Source of the DNA: an uncultured Lachnospiraceae bacterium | GTDB taxonomy: Bacteria > Bacillota > Clostridia > Lachnospirales > Lachnospiraceae | Reading direction: 5' to 3' | Length of the DNA: 64,000 nt | NCBI GenBank assembly: GCA_902763335.1 | Contig: CACWRR010000011.1 | Location: 1-64,000 of the forward strand | Part shown: positions 18,633 through 27,978 of the stretch, piece after piece | How positions within the stretch are numbered: position 1 is the first letter of the stretch | Layout of the letters: each line of letters opens with the position of its first letter | Program-made: the position numbers and the translations under genes | Notes under the pieces: model-generated | The model's input: the letters and a program-made list of their open reading frames with translations, nothing else | Told to the model about the DNA's origin: nothing | Database searches by the model: none

Positions 18633-21349
18633 GATTGTCCTCCTGCATCTTTATTTTTTAAGTAATCTTCAAACTCTTCAAGAGTCATCAGTATCTTTCT
18701 TGGTTTCGTTCCCTCTTCTTCACCTACTACTCCCGCTTCGGCTAACTGATCCATTATTCTTGCTGCCCTGTTAAATCCTATTCTGTACATTCTCTGCAGC
18801 ATACTGGTTGAACCCTTGCCCTTTTCTATAACAAATCTTGCCGCCTCGGCAAAGTATTCATCATACTGGTTTGCATCATCCTGATCACCACCTGCGTGTT
18901 CATCTGATACTACCGGCTGGCTTGTTATCTCTTCATTATACTCCACTTTCTCCGTATGTGAAGTTATAAATTCAACAACCGACTGTACTTCTTCATCCGA
19001 TACAAATGCTCCCTGTACTCTCACAGGCTTTACATACCCTGACGGATAAAAAAGCATATCACCGTTTCCTAAAAGTTTTTCGGCACCGTTTATATCGATT
19101 ATGGTTCTTGAATCGATACCCGACGATACAAGAAGTGCCACCCTCGAAGGGATGTTTGCCTTTATAAGACCGGTAACGACATCTACCGACGGTCTCTGTG
19201 TGGCAATTACAAGATGTATTCCAGCTGCTCTTGCAAGCTGTGCAAGACGGCATATGGAGCTTTCTACTTCTTTAGCCGCAACCATCATAAGATCTGCTAA
19301 CTCATCTATTATTATAAGAATCTGTGGAAGTTTCTGCAACGGCGGTTCTCCTTCCGCCGGTTTCATACCGGCTATCTTGGCATTATATCCTTTCAGATCT
19401 CTTACATTGTATTCCGCAAATTTTTTATATCTGTCTGACATTTCATTTACCGCCCATGCAAGTGCTCCTGCTGCCTTTCTCGGGTCTGTAACGACCGGTG
19501 TGAGAAGATGCGGTATTCCATTGTACACACCAAATTCCACTACTTTCGGGTCCACTATGATAAGTTTGACTTCCATAGGATCTGCCCTGTAGAGTATACT
19601 CATTATAATTGAGTTGGTAAACACGGATTTTCCTGAACCGGTAGTACCTGCAATAAGCATATGGGGCATCTTTGCAATATCTGCTACTATAACGTTTCCC
19701 GCTATATCCATTCCTGCTGCAAATGCCAGTTTTGACGGATGATTCTTTAATTCATCTGATTCTATCAGGTCTCTTAAGAACACCGGTTCCCTTGTGTCAT
19801 TCGGCACCTCTATTCCAACTGCCGCCTTTCCCGGAATAGGTGCTTCTATTCTTATATCTGCTGCCGCAAGATTAAGTTTTATATCATCCGTAAGAGCGGT
19901 AATCTTGCTGACCTTTGTTCCCATCTCCGGCTGTAACTCATATCTGGTAACTGAAGGTCCCCTGCTCTCATTTGTGACTGTTACATTTACACCGAAGTTC
20001 TTTAATATTTCCTGAAGTCTTAATGCTGTCTCACTAAGACCGTTTATCTTCTTCGCTGCCTTCTTTATATTACCTTTCTTAAGCAGACTGAGTGGTGGAA
20101 ATTCGTATCTGAATATCTTCTTTATTCCACCCTGGTTTGCAGAACACTTTCCCGGTGCCGACGGAGCTGCCACACCCTTTGACACATCAGGAGCCTCCTG
20201 AATATTTTTATCCTGCTGCTTTAAGTCTGTACTCTTTGCTGCAGGAACTGCTGAAAATGCTTTTCTGCCCATTATTTCTTTTGCTGCTTTGCTGACCTCT
20301 ATCTTTTCCTTAGGTCTGAACGGTTCATTTTCATCTCTTTTCTCTTCCGATGGCTCATGATTTACATTATCTGATGTATGTACATCTCTGTCTGCAGAAA
20401 CATTTTCATTCTTTCTGACTGCATCAGATTTTGCAGGAACGTATATCTCATGCTCCACGATTCTCTTCTCTTCCACCGTCTCTTCAGGTTCCGAAGGAAT
20501 ATCCATAGAGTCAGGTTTATTTATCACCACTTCACGTTTTTCCTCTTTCTTCTCCTCCACCGGACCTCTGTATACACTGTGGATTTCATGAAGATTTTCA
20601 TCCTGTTTATCATTTCTTACAAGCTTAACATCCGCCACTCCCGTACCTTTTCTGTTAAGCCTCTTATTCTTTTTCTTAGTCTCATTATATATGGCACTCT
20701 CTGTTTTCATCTTATCTATATTGTCCTTAGTGGCACTATAGCCTTTCTTTATACCACCGACAAAAGATTTTTCTGTTATGACAATCAGTGCTATTATCGT
20801 CATGAACAGAATAAATATTACTGCACCATACACACCTATAATACTGCACAGACCGCTTCCTATCATGCCGCCTATTACTCCGCCTCCACTTTTTTGTTCA
20901 GAGCATATTTTGTAAAACTCTTTGTCTGCGCCTCCGGTCATTATTATCTGTGCAAGAGTACACAATAATATAAGCAGCAGAACAGCCGCAAGAACCTTCG
21001 TAACTGCCTTTTCATTGTTTATATTTACCATGAGGAAAACGAAACCGAAAAATGCTGCCATAGGAACAATATATGCAAATATCCCAAATACGCCGAACAT
21101 GAATGTACTTACGGCATTTCCAACTCTTCCTATTATACCAAAATTACTGAGTTCTAAAAGAACTGCAACTGCCAATGACACCCATAACTTTATCTCCATC
21201 CGCAGCTGTGCTTCCTTCTTTGATATCCTGCTTGTTGTATCTATCGGTTCCTCTATTTTTTTCTTATTCGGCAGAGACGATTTTTTTGTTTTAGGTTTCT
21301 GTGTTGTCTTTGGTTTTGGCTTTGATTTAGTTGTTTTAACTGAACCCAT
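18629..21349 (-). CDS. ftsK: FtsK/SpoIIIE DNA translocase
   Basis: This septum-anchored motor pumps chromosomal DNA during division or sporulation. The 906-residue protein has a Lys/Pro-rich N-terminus, four membrane helices (about 55-72, 83-108, 118-137, 165-192) and a long charged linker (about 200-430). The RecA-like motor follows, with Walker A GTTGSGKS (568-575) and Walker [13 protein letters not shown]. The winged-helix gamma domain at the C-terminus has [16 protein letters not shown]. It lies between uppP and fhs. Sequence does not decide between an FtsK and a SpoIIIE role. Confidence 0.95.
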   Translation of the reverse strand: MGSVKTTKSKPKPKTTQKPKTKKSSLPNKKKIEEPIDTTSRISKKEAQLRMEIKLWVSLAVAVLLELSNFGIIGRVGNAVSTFMFGVFGIFAYIVPMAAFFGFVFLMVNINNEKAVTKVLAAVLLLILLCTLAQIIMTGGADKEFYKICSEQKSGGGVIGGMIGSGLCSIIGVYGAVIFILFMTIIALIVITEKSFVGGIKKGYSATKDNIDKMKTESAIYNETKKKNKRLNRKGTGVADVKLVRNDKQDENLHEIHSVYRGPVEEKKEEKREVVINKPDSMDIPSEPEETVEEKRIVEHEIYVPAKSDAVRKNENVSADRDVHTSDNVNHEPSEEKRDENEPFRPKEKIEVSKAAKEIMGRKAFSAVPAAKSTDLKQQDKNIQEAPDVSKGVAAPSAPGKCSANQGGIKKIFRYEFPPLSLLKKGNIKKAAKKINGLSETALRLQEILKNFGVNVTVTNESRGPSVTRYELQPEMGTKVSKITALTDDIKLNLAAADIRIEAPIPGKAAVGIEVPNDTREPVFLRDLIESDELKNHPSKLAFAAGMDIAGNVIVADIAKMPHMLIAGTTGSGKSVFTNSIIMSILYRADPMEVKLIIVDPKVVEFGVYNGIPHLLTPVVTDPRKAAGALAWAVNEMSDRYKKFAEYNVRDLKGYNAKIAGMKPAEGEPPLQKLPQILIIIDELADLMMVAAKEVESSICRLAQLARAAGIHLVIATQRPSVDVVTGLIKANIPSRVALLVSSGIDSRTIIDINGAEKLLGNGDMLFYPSGYVKPVRVQGAFVSDEEVQSVVEFITSHTEKVEYNEEITSQPVVSDEHAGGDQDDANQYDEYFAEAARFVIEKGKGSTSMLQRMYRIGFNRAARIMDQLAEAGVVGEEEGTKPRKILMTLEEFEDYLKNKDAGGQS

Positions 21350-21383
21350 TACAATCCTCTCTTTTCTGTCATACCGGACTAAT

Positions 21384-22262
21384 CTACATTATAAAGTTTG
21401 CTGCAATTGCTATTACACCTACTGCAAGACAGTAATATGAAAAATATTTAAACTTTTTCTTTTTTACAATTACAAGCATTGTTTTTATACAGATGTAACC
21501 TACCACACCTGCCACTACAGTTCCTATAAAATAATTGAAAAGTTCACCCTTTGCCAATCCGTTATCCGGTCCGAATAAATCTTTTACATCAAGAATATTG
21601 GCTCCTAATATTGCCGGAATTGACATTATAAATGTATATTTTACGGCAAAGCTCTTTTCAAATCCGCAAAACATTTCTGTTGCAATGGTCGTTCCTGAAC
21701 GGGAAAGTCCCGGAAGTGTTGCTATACCCTGGGAAATACCGACTATAACAGCATCCTTAAAGCCTGCATTTTTCTCATTTTTTCTACCACTTGGCATCTC
21801 ATCAGCAAGATATAACAGACATGCTGTTATAAGCAGACTCAAACCGACTACTAGAAGACTCGGATTATCCATATTAAATATCTTCTTAAATAACAGACCG
21901 ATTACACCTGTAGGTATGGTTGACACGATAATTAACATTACAAATCTTCTGTATGGAGTACTTACAACTTTTATGTAACCCTTTTCCTCGTTTCCGGACT
22001 TCTTCTTAAAATATCTTCCAACATTTATACATATATCCCTTATAATCATTACGCCTTCTTTGATAAGTTCCCATATATCTTTCCAGTAAACCACGAAAAC
22101 TGCCACCAATGTTCCAAAGTGGAGCATAAGATCAAATGTAAGTCCCACATCAGCCAGACCAAAAAACTTTTTAGCTATAGCCAGATGTCCCGAGCTGCTT
22201 ATCGGCAAAAACTCTGCTACTCCCTGTATGACTCCCAAAATAATAGCCTGCAATAAATCCAT
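21384..22262 (-). CDS. uppP: Undecaprenyl-diphosphatase
   Basis: UppP (BacA) dephosphorylates undecaprenyl diphosphate, recycling the lipid carrier for wall synthesis. The 292-residue integral membrane protein has the catalytic motif EFLPISSSGHLAIAKKF near the N-terminus, the second motif PGLSRSGTTI (about residue 183-192) and about seven hydrophobic segments. It appears to be the first gene of the long ftsK-to-thiN operon and has a 156-base upstream region containing a long inverted repeat. Confidence 0.95.
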   Translation of the reverse strand: MDLLQAIILGVIQGVAEFLPISSSGHLAIAKKFFGLADVGLTFDLMLHFGTLVAVFVVYWKDIWELIKEGVMIIRDICINVGRYFKKKSGNEEKGYIKVVSTPYRRFVMLIIVSTIPTGVIGLLFKKIFNMDNPSLLVVGLSLLITACLLYLADEMPSGRKNEKNAGFKDAVIVGISQGIATLPGLSRSGTTIATEMFCGFEKSFAVKYTFIMSIPAILGANILDVKDLFGPDNGLAKGELFNYFIGTVVAGVVGYICIKTMLVIVKKKKFKYFSYYCLAVGVIAIAANFIM

Positions 22263-22345
22263 CTTTTTCCTCTCATTCCGCCGCCATCACGACTAATATT
22301 TTTTCTTATTAAAACACATATCTTATAATATAACACATTTATGGT

Positions 22346-22387
22346 CACTCCGCAAACTTTCCGTTAATGTACAAAGTTTGCAAAGTG
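22346..22387. repeat. 15-bp inverted repeat upstream of uppP
   Basis: Arms at 22346-22360 and 22373-22387 flank a 12-base loop. The only departures from pairing (CC opposite AA on the plus strand) become two G-U wobbles in minus-strand RNA, so a continuous 15-bp stem forms in a transcript leaving tepA. There is no T tract afterwards, so it is a weak terminator at best. AT-rich promoter-like sequence toward uppP (TATATTATAAG on the minus strand) follows it. The rest of the 22263-22418 gap shows nothing else. Confidence 0.55.
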
Positions 22388-22418
22388 CCATTCACCTATT
22401 TTACTATCTATTTAATTA

Positions 22419-23099
22419 TTATTCAAGTACACATGTGCTATGCCCTATCAATTCATAAAGTTTGTTAAGTGCATCACTGATACCCCCGACTTCATTTATT
22501 ATCCCCTCTGAAACCGCCTCTTCACCAACAAGAACAGTACCCAGGTCCTTTGTGAGCATCCCAGTATTCATCATCATTTCTTCTATCCTCTCACTGGTTA
22601 TATCTGAATGTGAGGATATAAAGTTTACTATCCTGTCCTGAATAAGCTTGAAATAATCATATGTCTGGGGAGCACTTATAAACATTCCGTTCATTCTTAC
22701 AGGATGAACCACCATGGTTCCCGTAGGTACGATAAACGAATAATCTGACGATACACTTAAAGGTATACCTATGGAATGACTTCCTCCGAGCACAAGTGAC
22801 ACTGTCGGTTTACTGAGAGATGCAATCATCTCCGCTATGGCGAGTCCTGATTCCACGTCTCCTCCCACTGTATTTATAATAATGAGTACTCCGTCGTACT
22901 CTTCACTTTCTTCTATAGCCGCCAGTTTCGGAAGAACATGTTCATATTTTGTGGTCTTGCTGGTAGAAGGCAGCACATCATGCCCTTCAATCTCTCCTAT
23001 AACAGATAATAAATGTATTTTATACCCATTTTTATTTCCTTCAAGATTTATCTGCCCTATTTTTTCTATTTTCTCATCCTGATTTCTCTCATCTGGCAT
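22419..23099 (-). CDS. tepA: ClpP-class serine peptidase, TepA-like
   Basis: This 226-residue protein belongs to the crotonase/ClpP fold of TepA (YmfB), whose gene sits near the ftsK/spoIIIE locus in bacilli. It shows the oxyanion segment INTVGGDVESGLAIAEMI, a nucleophile in LGGSHSIGIPL and the catalytic His in GTMVVHPVR. There is no signal peptide, so it is cytosolic. The start is uncertain. ATG 23099 has AAAGG 13 bases upstream; GTG 23111 is only one base from it. The Shine-Dalgarno sequence is partly buried in a hairpin at 23102-23148. Its precise role in Firmicutes is not settled. Confidence 0.85.
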   Translation of the reverse strand: MPDERNQDEKIEKIGQINLEGNKNGYKIHLLSVIGEIEGHDVLPSTSKTTKYEHVLPKLAAIEESEEYDGVLIIINTVGGDVESGLAIAEMIASLSKPTVSLVLGGSHSIGIPLSVSSDYSFIVPTGTMVVHPVRMNGMFISAPQTYDYFKLIQDRIVNFISSHSDITSERIEEMMMNTGMLTKDLGTVLVGEEAVSEGIINEVGGISDALNKLYELIGHSTCVLE

Positions 23100-23101
23100 A
23101 A

Positions 23102-23148
23102 AAGCACACACACCTTTCGATTATAATTTCTACTAAGTATGTGTGCTT
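23102..23148 (-). promoter_or_regulatory. Hairpin covering the tepA ribosome binding site
   Basis: On the minus strand AAGCACACATACTT (23148-23135) pairs with AGGTGTGTGTGCTT (23115-23102): 14 base pairs, two of them G-U, with a 19-base loop. The right arm includes the AGG of the AAAGG Shine-Dalgarno and ends 3 bases before ATG 23099. It begins 10 bases after the dynamin gene stop. It may limit translation or act as a weak terminator, since only four T follow. Confidence 0.5.
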
Positions 23149-23158
23149 CTATCATTTT

Positions 23159-25273
23159 TTATACATTAACGTCCACTTTATCAATTATATCAATTAATTT
23201 CGTGTACCTTTCTATTTCCCTCTCTTTATTGCCAAACTGTTCTATAACTGCTCCAAGTTCCTTGTTGATATCTTTAAGAAGGTTCTCTGCAAAGTTCTTC
23301 TTTAATTCGTCTATTCCTTCCTCAAATCTCATGACTTCACGCTCAAGCTTGTTACAGATTCCCTCTCTTACATCATATATGGTGTCTGATAACACCTTCT
23401 TGAAGTTTGACTTCATTGAGTTACTCTTAATCTCACCGGTAAATTCGGATGTGATAATCTCCTCAAATGGTGCCGTCGGAAATTCTATTGCAGGAATCTT
23501 AATATTATTCAACGTTCTTTCAACGAGAAGCTTATAATATGAAGCATCAAAATTTTCTCCAAGGGCATCAAGATTTTCTATAATAATGCTTAACAGCTTG
23601 TTTTTCAAAACCGCTATATCGAGTGATTTGTTAAATGCAAGCTCTATACATTCCTTACCATCCTCAACAAAGTTTCGTATATTCTCTATGGCATCGTATG
23701 CATCAATATACTGATATTTCTCATCATAACTGTATATTATTCTTGAGTTGGTTCCCCATGTCCACGGCTTGAACCACTTTGCAGTAGATTCCTTTCTTAT
23801 CTCAAAATGAGTTGTTATTCCCTCTTTTTCCGCAACCTGAAGATACTCTCTGTTGTAAGCCCTGATTTCGCTTATAGCCTGCAGTTTATGCTGTTCAATC
23901 TTCTCCTTAAGTTCATTAAATACTACTTCAAGATTTACATTCATACGGTTAATCTGGGATGTAATAATCTTCTTTTCTTCTAAAAGTTTCTCCCTGTCAT
24001 ATGTACTTAACTGATTTATCCTGTTTTTGGCAAGTGTCTGTATTCTTATAAGTTTATCACGGAGTTCTTCCCTTGCCACCGGAATAAATGATGATGCTTT
24101 TTCTTTAAGCATCTGATCTTTCTGCTCTATCACGCCTCTGAATATGGTTCTTACTTCATCCATATTACCTATAGCCTTCATCTCATCAACCGTTACAGTG
24201 CCTTTTGAAGCTAAGTCATCGTACACCTTCTGCTCTTTCGGAGTAAGATTTTTCAATCCCTTATTTGCCATATTCTCTGCAATTGCTGAGACAAATACAG
24301 GTGACTTGAATTGCTGGATAAAATCATTGCTAACATAATAGTTATTATTCCTATATGTTGTAAATTCCTGCTCTGCATATGCACACAGCTGACGTTTTGT
24401 GTACTCCACCGCTTCCTTTAATGAATCTTTTGACCATAATGTATCTCTAAGTCCATCATCAAATCTGCTACATACAAGCACAACCTTTTTTACACCTTTT
24501 TTAGGAAGCTGTGATGCCACAAGGTCTATATCATTCTTATCAAGAAATGCGGTGGACTTACTTAAAAAGAATACTACGTCACAAAGTTCCATAAACTGTT
24601 TTGTTCTGTCTACACGAGATAAAATCGGATCATACAGTCCCGGTGTATCTACTATTGAGATATCTTCAAGTTCTTCCCTGTCCACAGATATACATACACT
24701 TTTAACCATCGGCGTATATTTACCGTTTTCGCCTACATAGTCATTTATATTTTCCATCAGCTCTTCATAACTGTCATAATATATAGACTCTTTCTGCTTC
24801 TTTATAAATTCTTCCGGTTTAAGATTCCTCTCTTCAACCATAGTAGTTATCTCATGGGCAACTTTATACTCATTTTTATGCTCATTGCCTGCTGCTGCCG
24901 CCTGAATAAGTTTCCACTCCTCATATGTAAAATATTCGATATCAAGCCTGTTTTCAGCATCATATTCTATCTTTGTAAGCACCGCTGTTTTTGGTGTGAC
25001 TGCAGCCGGAAGAACATTTTTACCGTCAAACATAAGCGTATTAAGAAACGAAGATTTTCCAACCTTTACTCTTCCTATAATACCTATATTGAGTTTTCTG
25101 TCTTCCCTGAAGAAATCATCCGTCTTAGCCCTGAAACTTTTCTTTATTGACGCTATATCAAATAAATCTATCTCATTTTCAAATTCCTGGAGATTCCTGT
25201 ATATATTGTCAACCTTATCAAGAAATTTTCCAAAATCTATCTCATTATCTCTGGTTCTGTTAAAAATATCCAT
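23159..25273 (-). CDS. Dynamin-like GTPase (first of tandem pair, 704 aa)
   Basis: This bacterial dynamin-like protein has its GTPase domain at about residues 55-330, with P-loop GRVKVGKSS (67-75), switch threonines in AAVTPKTAV and G3 VDTPGLYD (about 215). A possible G4 is in the VCSRFDD region. A long helical region with coiled-coil character follows (about 370-490 and 640-700). A Trp-rich stretch, WFKPWTWG at about residue 506, is a candidate membrane-contact loop. It lies 12 bases after a second dynamin-like gene; such pairs often form hetero-oligomers. Roles proposed for the family are membrane fusion or repair and phage tolerance; nothing here chooses. Confidence 0.85.
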   Translation of the reverse strand: MDIFNRTRDNEIDFGKFLDKVDNIYRNLQEFENEIDLFDIASIKKSFRAKTDDFFREDRKLNIGIIGRVKVGKSSFLNTLMFDGKNVLPAAVTPKTAVLTKIEYDAENRLDIEYFTYEEWKLIQAAAAGNEHKNEYKVAHEITTMVEERNLKPEEFIKKQKESIYYDSYEELMENINDYVGENGKYTPMVKSVCISVDREELEDISIVDTPGLYDPILSRVDRTKQFMELCDVVFFLSKSTAFLDKNDIDLVASQLPKKGVKKVVLVCSRFDDGLRDTLWSKDSLKEAVEYTKRQLCAYAEQEFTTYRNNNYYVSNDFIQQFKSPVFVSAIAENMANKGLKNLTPKEQKVYDDLASKGTVTVDEMKAIGNMDEVRTIFRGVIEQKDQMLKEKASSFIPVAREELRDKLIRIQTLAKNRINQLSTYDREKLLEEKKIITSQINRMNVNLEVVFNELKEKIEQHKLQAISEIRAYNREYLQVAEKEGITTHFEIRKESTAKWFKPWTWGTNSRIIYSYDEKYQYIDAYDAIENIRNFVEDGKECIELAFNKSLDIAVLKNKLLSIIIENLDALGENFDASYYKLLVERTLNNIKIPAIEFPTAPFEEIITSEFTGEIKSNSMKSNFKKVLSDTIYDVREGICNKLEREVMRFEEGIDELKKNFAENLLKDINKELGAVIEQFGNKEREIERYTKLIDIIDKVDVNV

Positions 25274-25285
25274 TACAACATCCTC

Positions 25286-26917
25286 CTATGATAAACGATC
25301 TTTACGAAACTCTCTTATTACTTCCAGATCCTTTTCGAGATTACCTGTCTGTGCAATCCTGTTATTCTCCTCAATGCTTATATCGATATTTATATCTTCC
25401 AGTGACTTCTCAAGTGCTGCCTTCTGCTTAAGAACATCGTTTTCTATTTTCTGGTTAATCTTGGATATGTATTTGATAATCTCTCTTTCAATACTATCCG
25501 TTGTCTGCTTCGTAACCTCTGCAACTATTTCATTTGCTGCCCTATCGATTTCTAACTGCTTCTTTCTGTTATTCTTGATATTGTGTAATGTGTCCGCAGC
25601 TATTCCAACTATACCTCCTATAGCCGCAACTATAGGATTTGCCAGTGCAAAACCTACTCCCGCAAGAACCACCGGCAGCGCTGATTTTGCAACTTCCTCA
25701 GGAACGCTCTGCGATATAGCTTCCTTAACACTCTTAAATATTTCATCATCATCCGGAAACTGAATCGTTATCATTTCTGAAATATGCTTAACGTATTTTT
25801 TAAGCTTTGGCTCAAACTCAGTATTTATTCCTATTCTTACCGAACGTCTTACAACAGAATTTATCTTATCTGTTATATCATTTCCATTTTCCATCATGGC
25901 ACTTATGGTCGGCAGACTTGCCTCAAGATCAGTTTTTACATGGTCTCGTATTGAGTTTATACACACTCGCGCCTGCCTCTCAAAATTATTTTTTTCTCTC
26001 TCAATTTCAACAGATATTTCCTGTATCTTCTTCTGTATTTTTTCTTTTTCCTGCTCAAGTCTTGATGAAGAAAGGCTGGCTTTATCAATTCTCTCCATAA
26101 GATATACTTCTGCATATCTTGAAGCATTTCTAAGCTGCTCTGAATATTTGTTTATAAATATTTCGCCTGTTTTTCCCTGTATCTCTATTAATATGTCTTT
26201 AAGCTCATCTACATTCACTCTGCCATATGAATCCACTGAAGCAACCGTAACATTATCCTGACCTACTATCTGTCCGACAGTTTTCTGCAACAGTTTCTTG
26301 CACTCATCAAGTTCATCATCATCAAGTCTTCTGCTCTTTGTTATAACCACATACACCGGCATATTGTAAACTTTAAGTTCTTTTAAAAATTCCACTAAAC
26401 TTTCCTTAAGTACAGGGTCATCTGATGACACTACAAGCAAATATGCCAGACTGTTTGGAAGATACTGATCAATTGCCCTGTTATGTAATTCTATACTTGT
26501 GTCAAATCCCGGCAAATCCACTATATTAACTGAATGAATTTTCTTTAAAAACTCATTATCATACTCAATCTTAACAAGTTTTGTTGTCTGAACCGTAAGT
26601 CCCCTCAACGGAAGTTCATCTATTCTTCTCTCTATTATTCCTTTTTTATCATACTGGTACACATGATTTTCACCATAATATACCTCTGTGGGCACTGCTG
26701 TTTCAGGAGTAATGTCAACACTTAATAATGGTTTACCTATTATAGCATTAATCATCGAACTCTTTCCGGTACTGAAATTTCCAACTACCGGAGTATTTAC
26801 GCGATATGTATCAATACTGTCTAAAATCTCCTGCGTCTCTTCCGTAGAAATATTGTATTTTTTTTGAATCTCTATCAACTTAGCAAATTTTTCTTTATAC
26901 TCGTTTACATACTCCAT
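25286..26917 (-). CDS. Dynamin-like GTPase (second of tandem pair, 543 aa)
   Basis: The GTPase domain has P-loop VVGNFSTGKSS (about 44-54), switch Thr in DITPETAVPTEV, G3 IVDLPGFD (about 134-141) and G4 VITKSRRLDD. Helical stalk segments of coiled-coil type follow (about 265-310). A hydrophobic hairpin-like stretch at about 413-442 (LAGVGFALANPIVAAIGG and on) could insert in membrane, as the paddle of other bacterial dynamins does. AGGAGG precedes ATG 26917. The gene follows the malR-like gene by 29 bases, with a TATAAT overlapping the malR stop but no clear -35. It may therefore be partly read through from the mal operon. Confidence 0.85.
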   Translation of the reverse strand: MEYVNEYKEKFAKLIEIQKKYNISTEETQEILDSIDTYRVNTPVVGNFSTGKSSMINAIIGKPLLSVDITPETAVPTEVYYGENHVYQYDKKGIIERRIDELPLRGLTVQTTKLVKIEYDNEFLKKIHSVNIVDLPGFDTSIELHNRAIDQYLPNSLAYLLVVSSDDPVLKESLVEFLKELKVYNMPVYVVITKSRRLDDDELDECKKLLQKTVGQIVGQDNVTVASVDSYGRVNVDELKDILIEIQGKTGEIFINKYSEQLRNASRYAEVYLMERIDKASLSSSRLEQEKEKIQKKIQEISVEIEREKNNFERQARVCINSIRDHVKTDLEASLPTISAMMENGNDITDKINSVVRRSVRIGINTEFEPKLKKYVKHISEMITIQFPDDDEIFKSVKEAISQSVPEEVAKSALPVVLAGVGFALANPIVAAIGGIVGIAADTLHNIKNNRKKQLEIDRAANEIVAEVTKQTTDSIEREIIKYISKINQKIENDVLKQKAALEKSLEDINIDISIEENNRIAQTGNLEKDLEVIREFRKDRLS

Positions 26918-26946
26918 ATTTAAAGCCTCCTAAATAATGTACTTTA

Positions 26947-27978
26947 TTATATGCCACGCGTAGACTCACCTATAATTAATTCTCCGGGAAATATTACATT
27001 TTCGTTTAACCTTTTTTTACTGTCAATCATCTGGAAAAGCATCCTTAGTGTTTCCCTTGCCATTTTTTCTACCGGCTGCCTTATTGTGGTAAAAGACGGT
27101 ATATAATACTTAGTCATCTCAAGCCCGTCAAACCCTGCTATTGAGTAATCTTCCGGAACCTTTTTATTTTCGTCCCATATAGCCCTGCACGCACCTATCG
27201 CAATCGCATCAGTGATTGCAAATATTGCCGTACATTCTACATTTGATTTTAACATTTTTTTTGCAGTAATGTAACCGCTTTTAATAGAATATCTTTCATT
27301 TCCACTAGTTAATTCAAAAACCAGATTTTCATCATATTCTATACCATTCTTTATAAGTGCTTTTTTGTACCCTCTCATTCTCAACTTACCAATACTCTCA
27401 TCGTCCGGTGACGCTGCAAAAATAGCTATTTTCTTATGTCCCAGACTACATAAATAATCTACTATTTTAAAACTTTCTTTTTCATCATCAACTGCTACAG
27501 ACGCAAATTCTCTATGCACCATCGAATCGGTCATTCCAATTGTACTTAACACAAAAGGAACCGTAATCTTGCCAAGTTTTTCCTTCGAATGAGAAAAATA
27601 CCCTCCTAGAAATACGATTCCCTTTAGTCTTTTTTCCTTTTCAATTTCCATGGCTACATCTATTTCATCCTGATTTTCATCGACTCTCTGTAACACAAAC
27701 GTATATTTTTTTTCCTGTATTATCTTCTCAAATTCTGTAATCATAGGGCTGAAAAAAGAATTACCAATTCCCTTTACCAGCACGGCAATAGTTTCTGTTT
27801 CTGAACGCTTAAGATTTCTTGCACTGTTATTCGGAACATAATTATTTTCCCTGATAACATCAAGGATATGTTCTTTCGTTTCGGCACTTATTCCCGGGTT
27901 ATCATTTATAGCCCGGGAAACAGTACTTACTCCAACGCCGCACATTTTTGCGATATCTTTAATTGTCACATTTTTCAT
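26947..27978 (-). CDS. LacI-family regulator of the maltodextrin locus
   Basis: This 343-residue repressor has an N-terminal helix-turn-helix (TIKDIAKMCGVGVSTVSRAI, residues 4-23) and hinge helix (NNSARNLKR), followed by a periplasmic-binding-like effector domain. ATG overlaps the malQ stop by four bases (ATGA), so it is translated with malQ. Position and family suggest it is the MalR-type sensor of maltose or maltodextrin acting on the malE promoter operator at 32860-32874. That link is inference. Confidence 0.9.
   Translation of the reverse strand: MKNVTIKDIAKMCGVGVSTVSRAINDNPGISAETKEHILDVIRENNYVPNNSARNLKRSETETIAVLVKGIGNSFFSPMITEFEKIIQEKKYTFVLQRVDENQDEIDVAMEIEKEKRLKGIVFLGGYFSHSKEKLGKITVPFVLSTIGMTDSMVHREFASVAVDDEKESFKIVDYLCSLGHKKIAIFAASPDDESIGKLRMRGYKKALIKNGIEYDENLVFELTSGNERYSIKSGYITAKKMLKSNVECTAIFAITDAIAIGACRAIWDENKKVPEDYSIAGFDGLEMTKYYIPSFTTIRQPVEKMARETLRMLFQMIDSKKRLNENVIFPGELIIGESTRGI

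Noticed and set aside
20378..20968. 196-codon open frame antisense to ftsK
   Set aside because: It lies opposite the low-complexity linker of FtsK and has no start signal or recognisable protein features.
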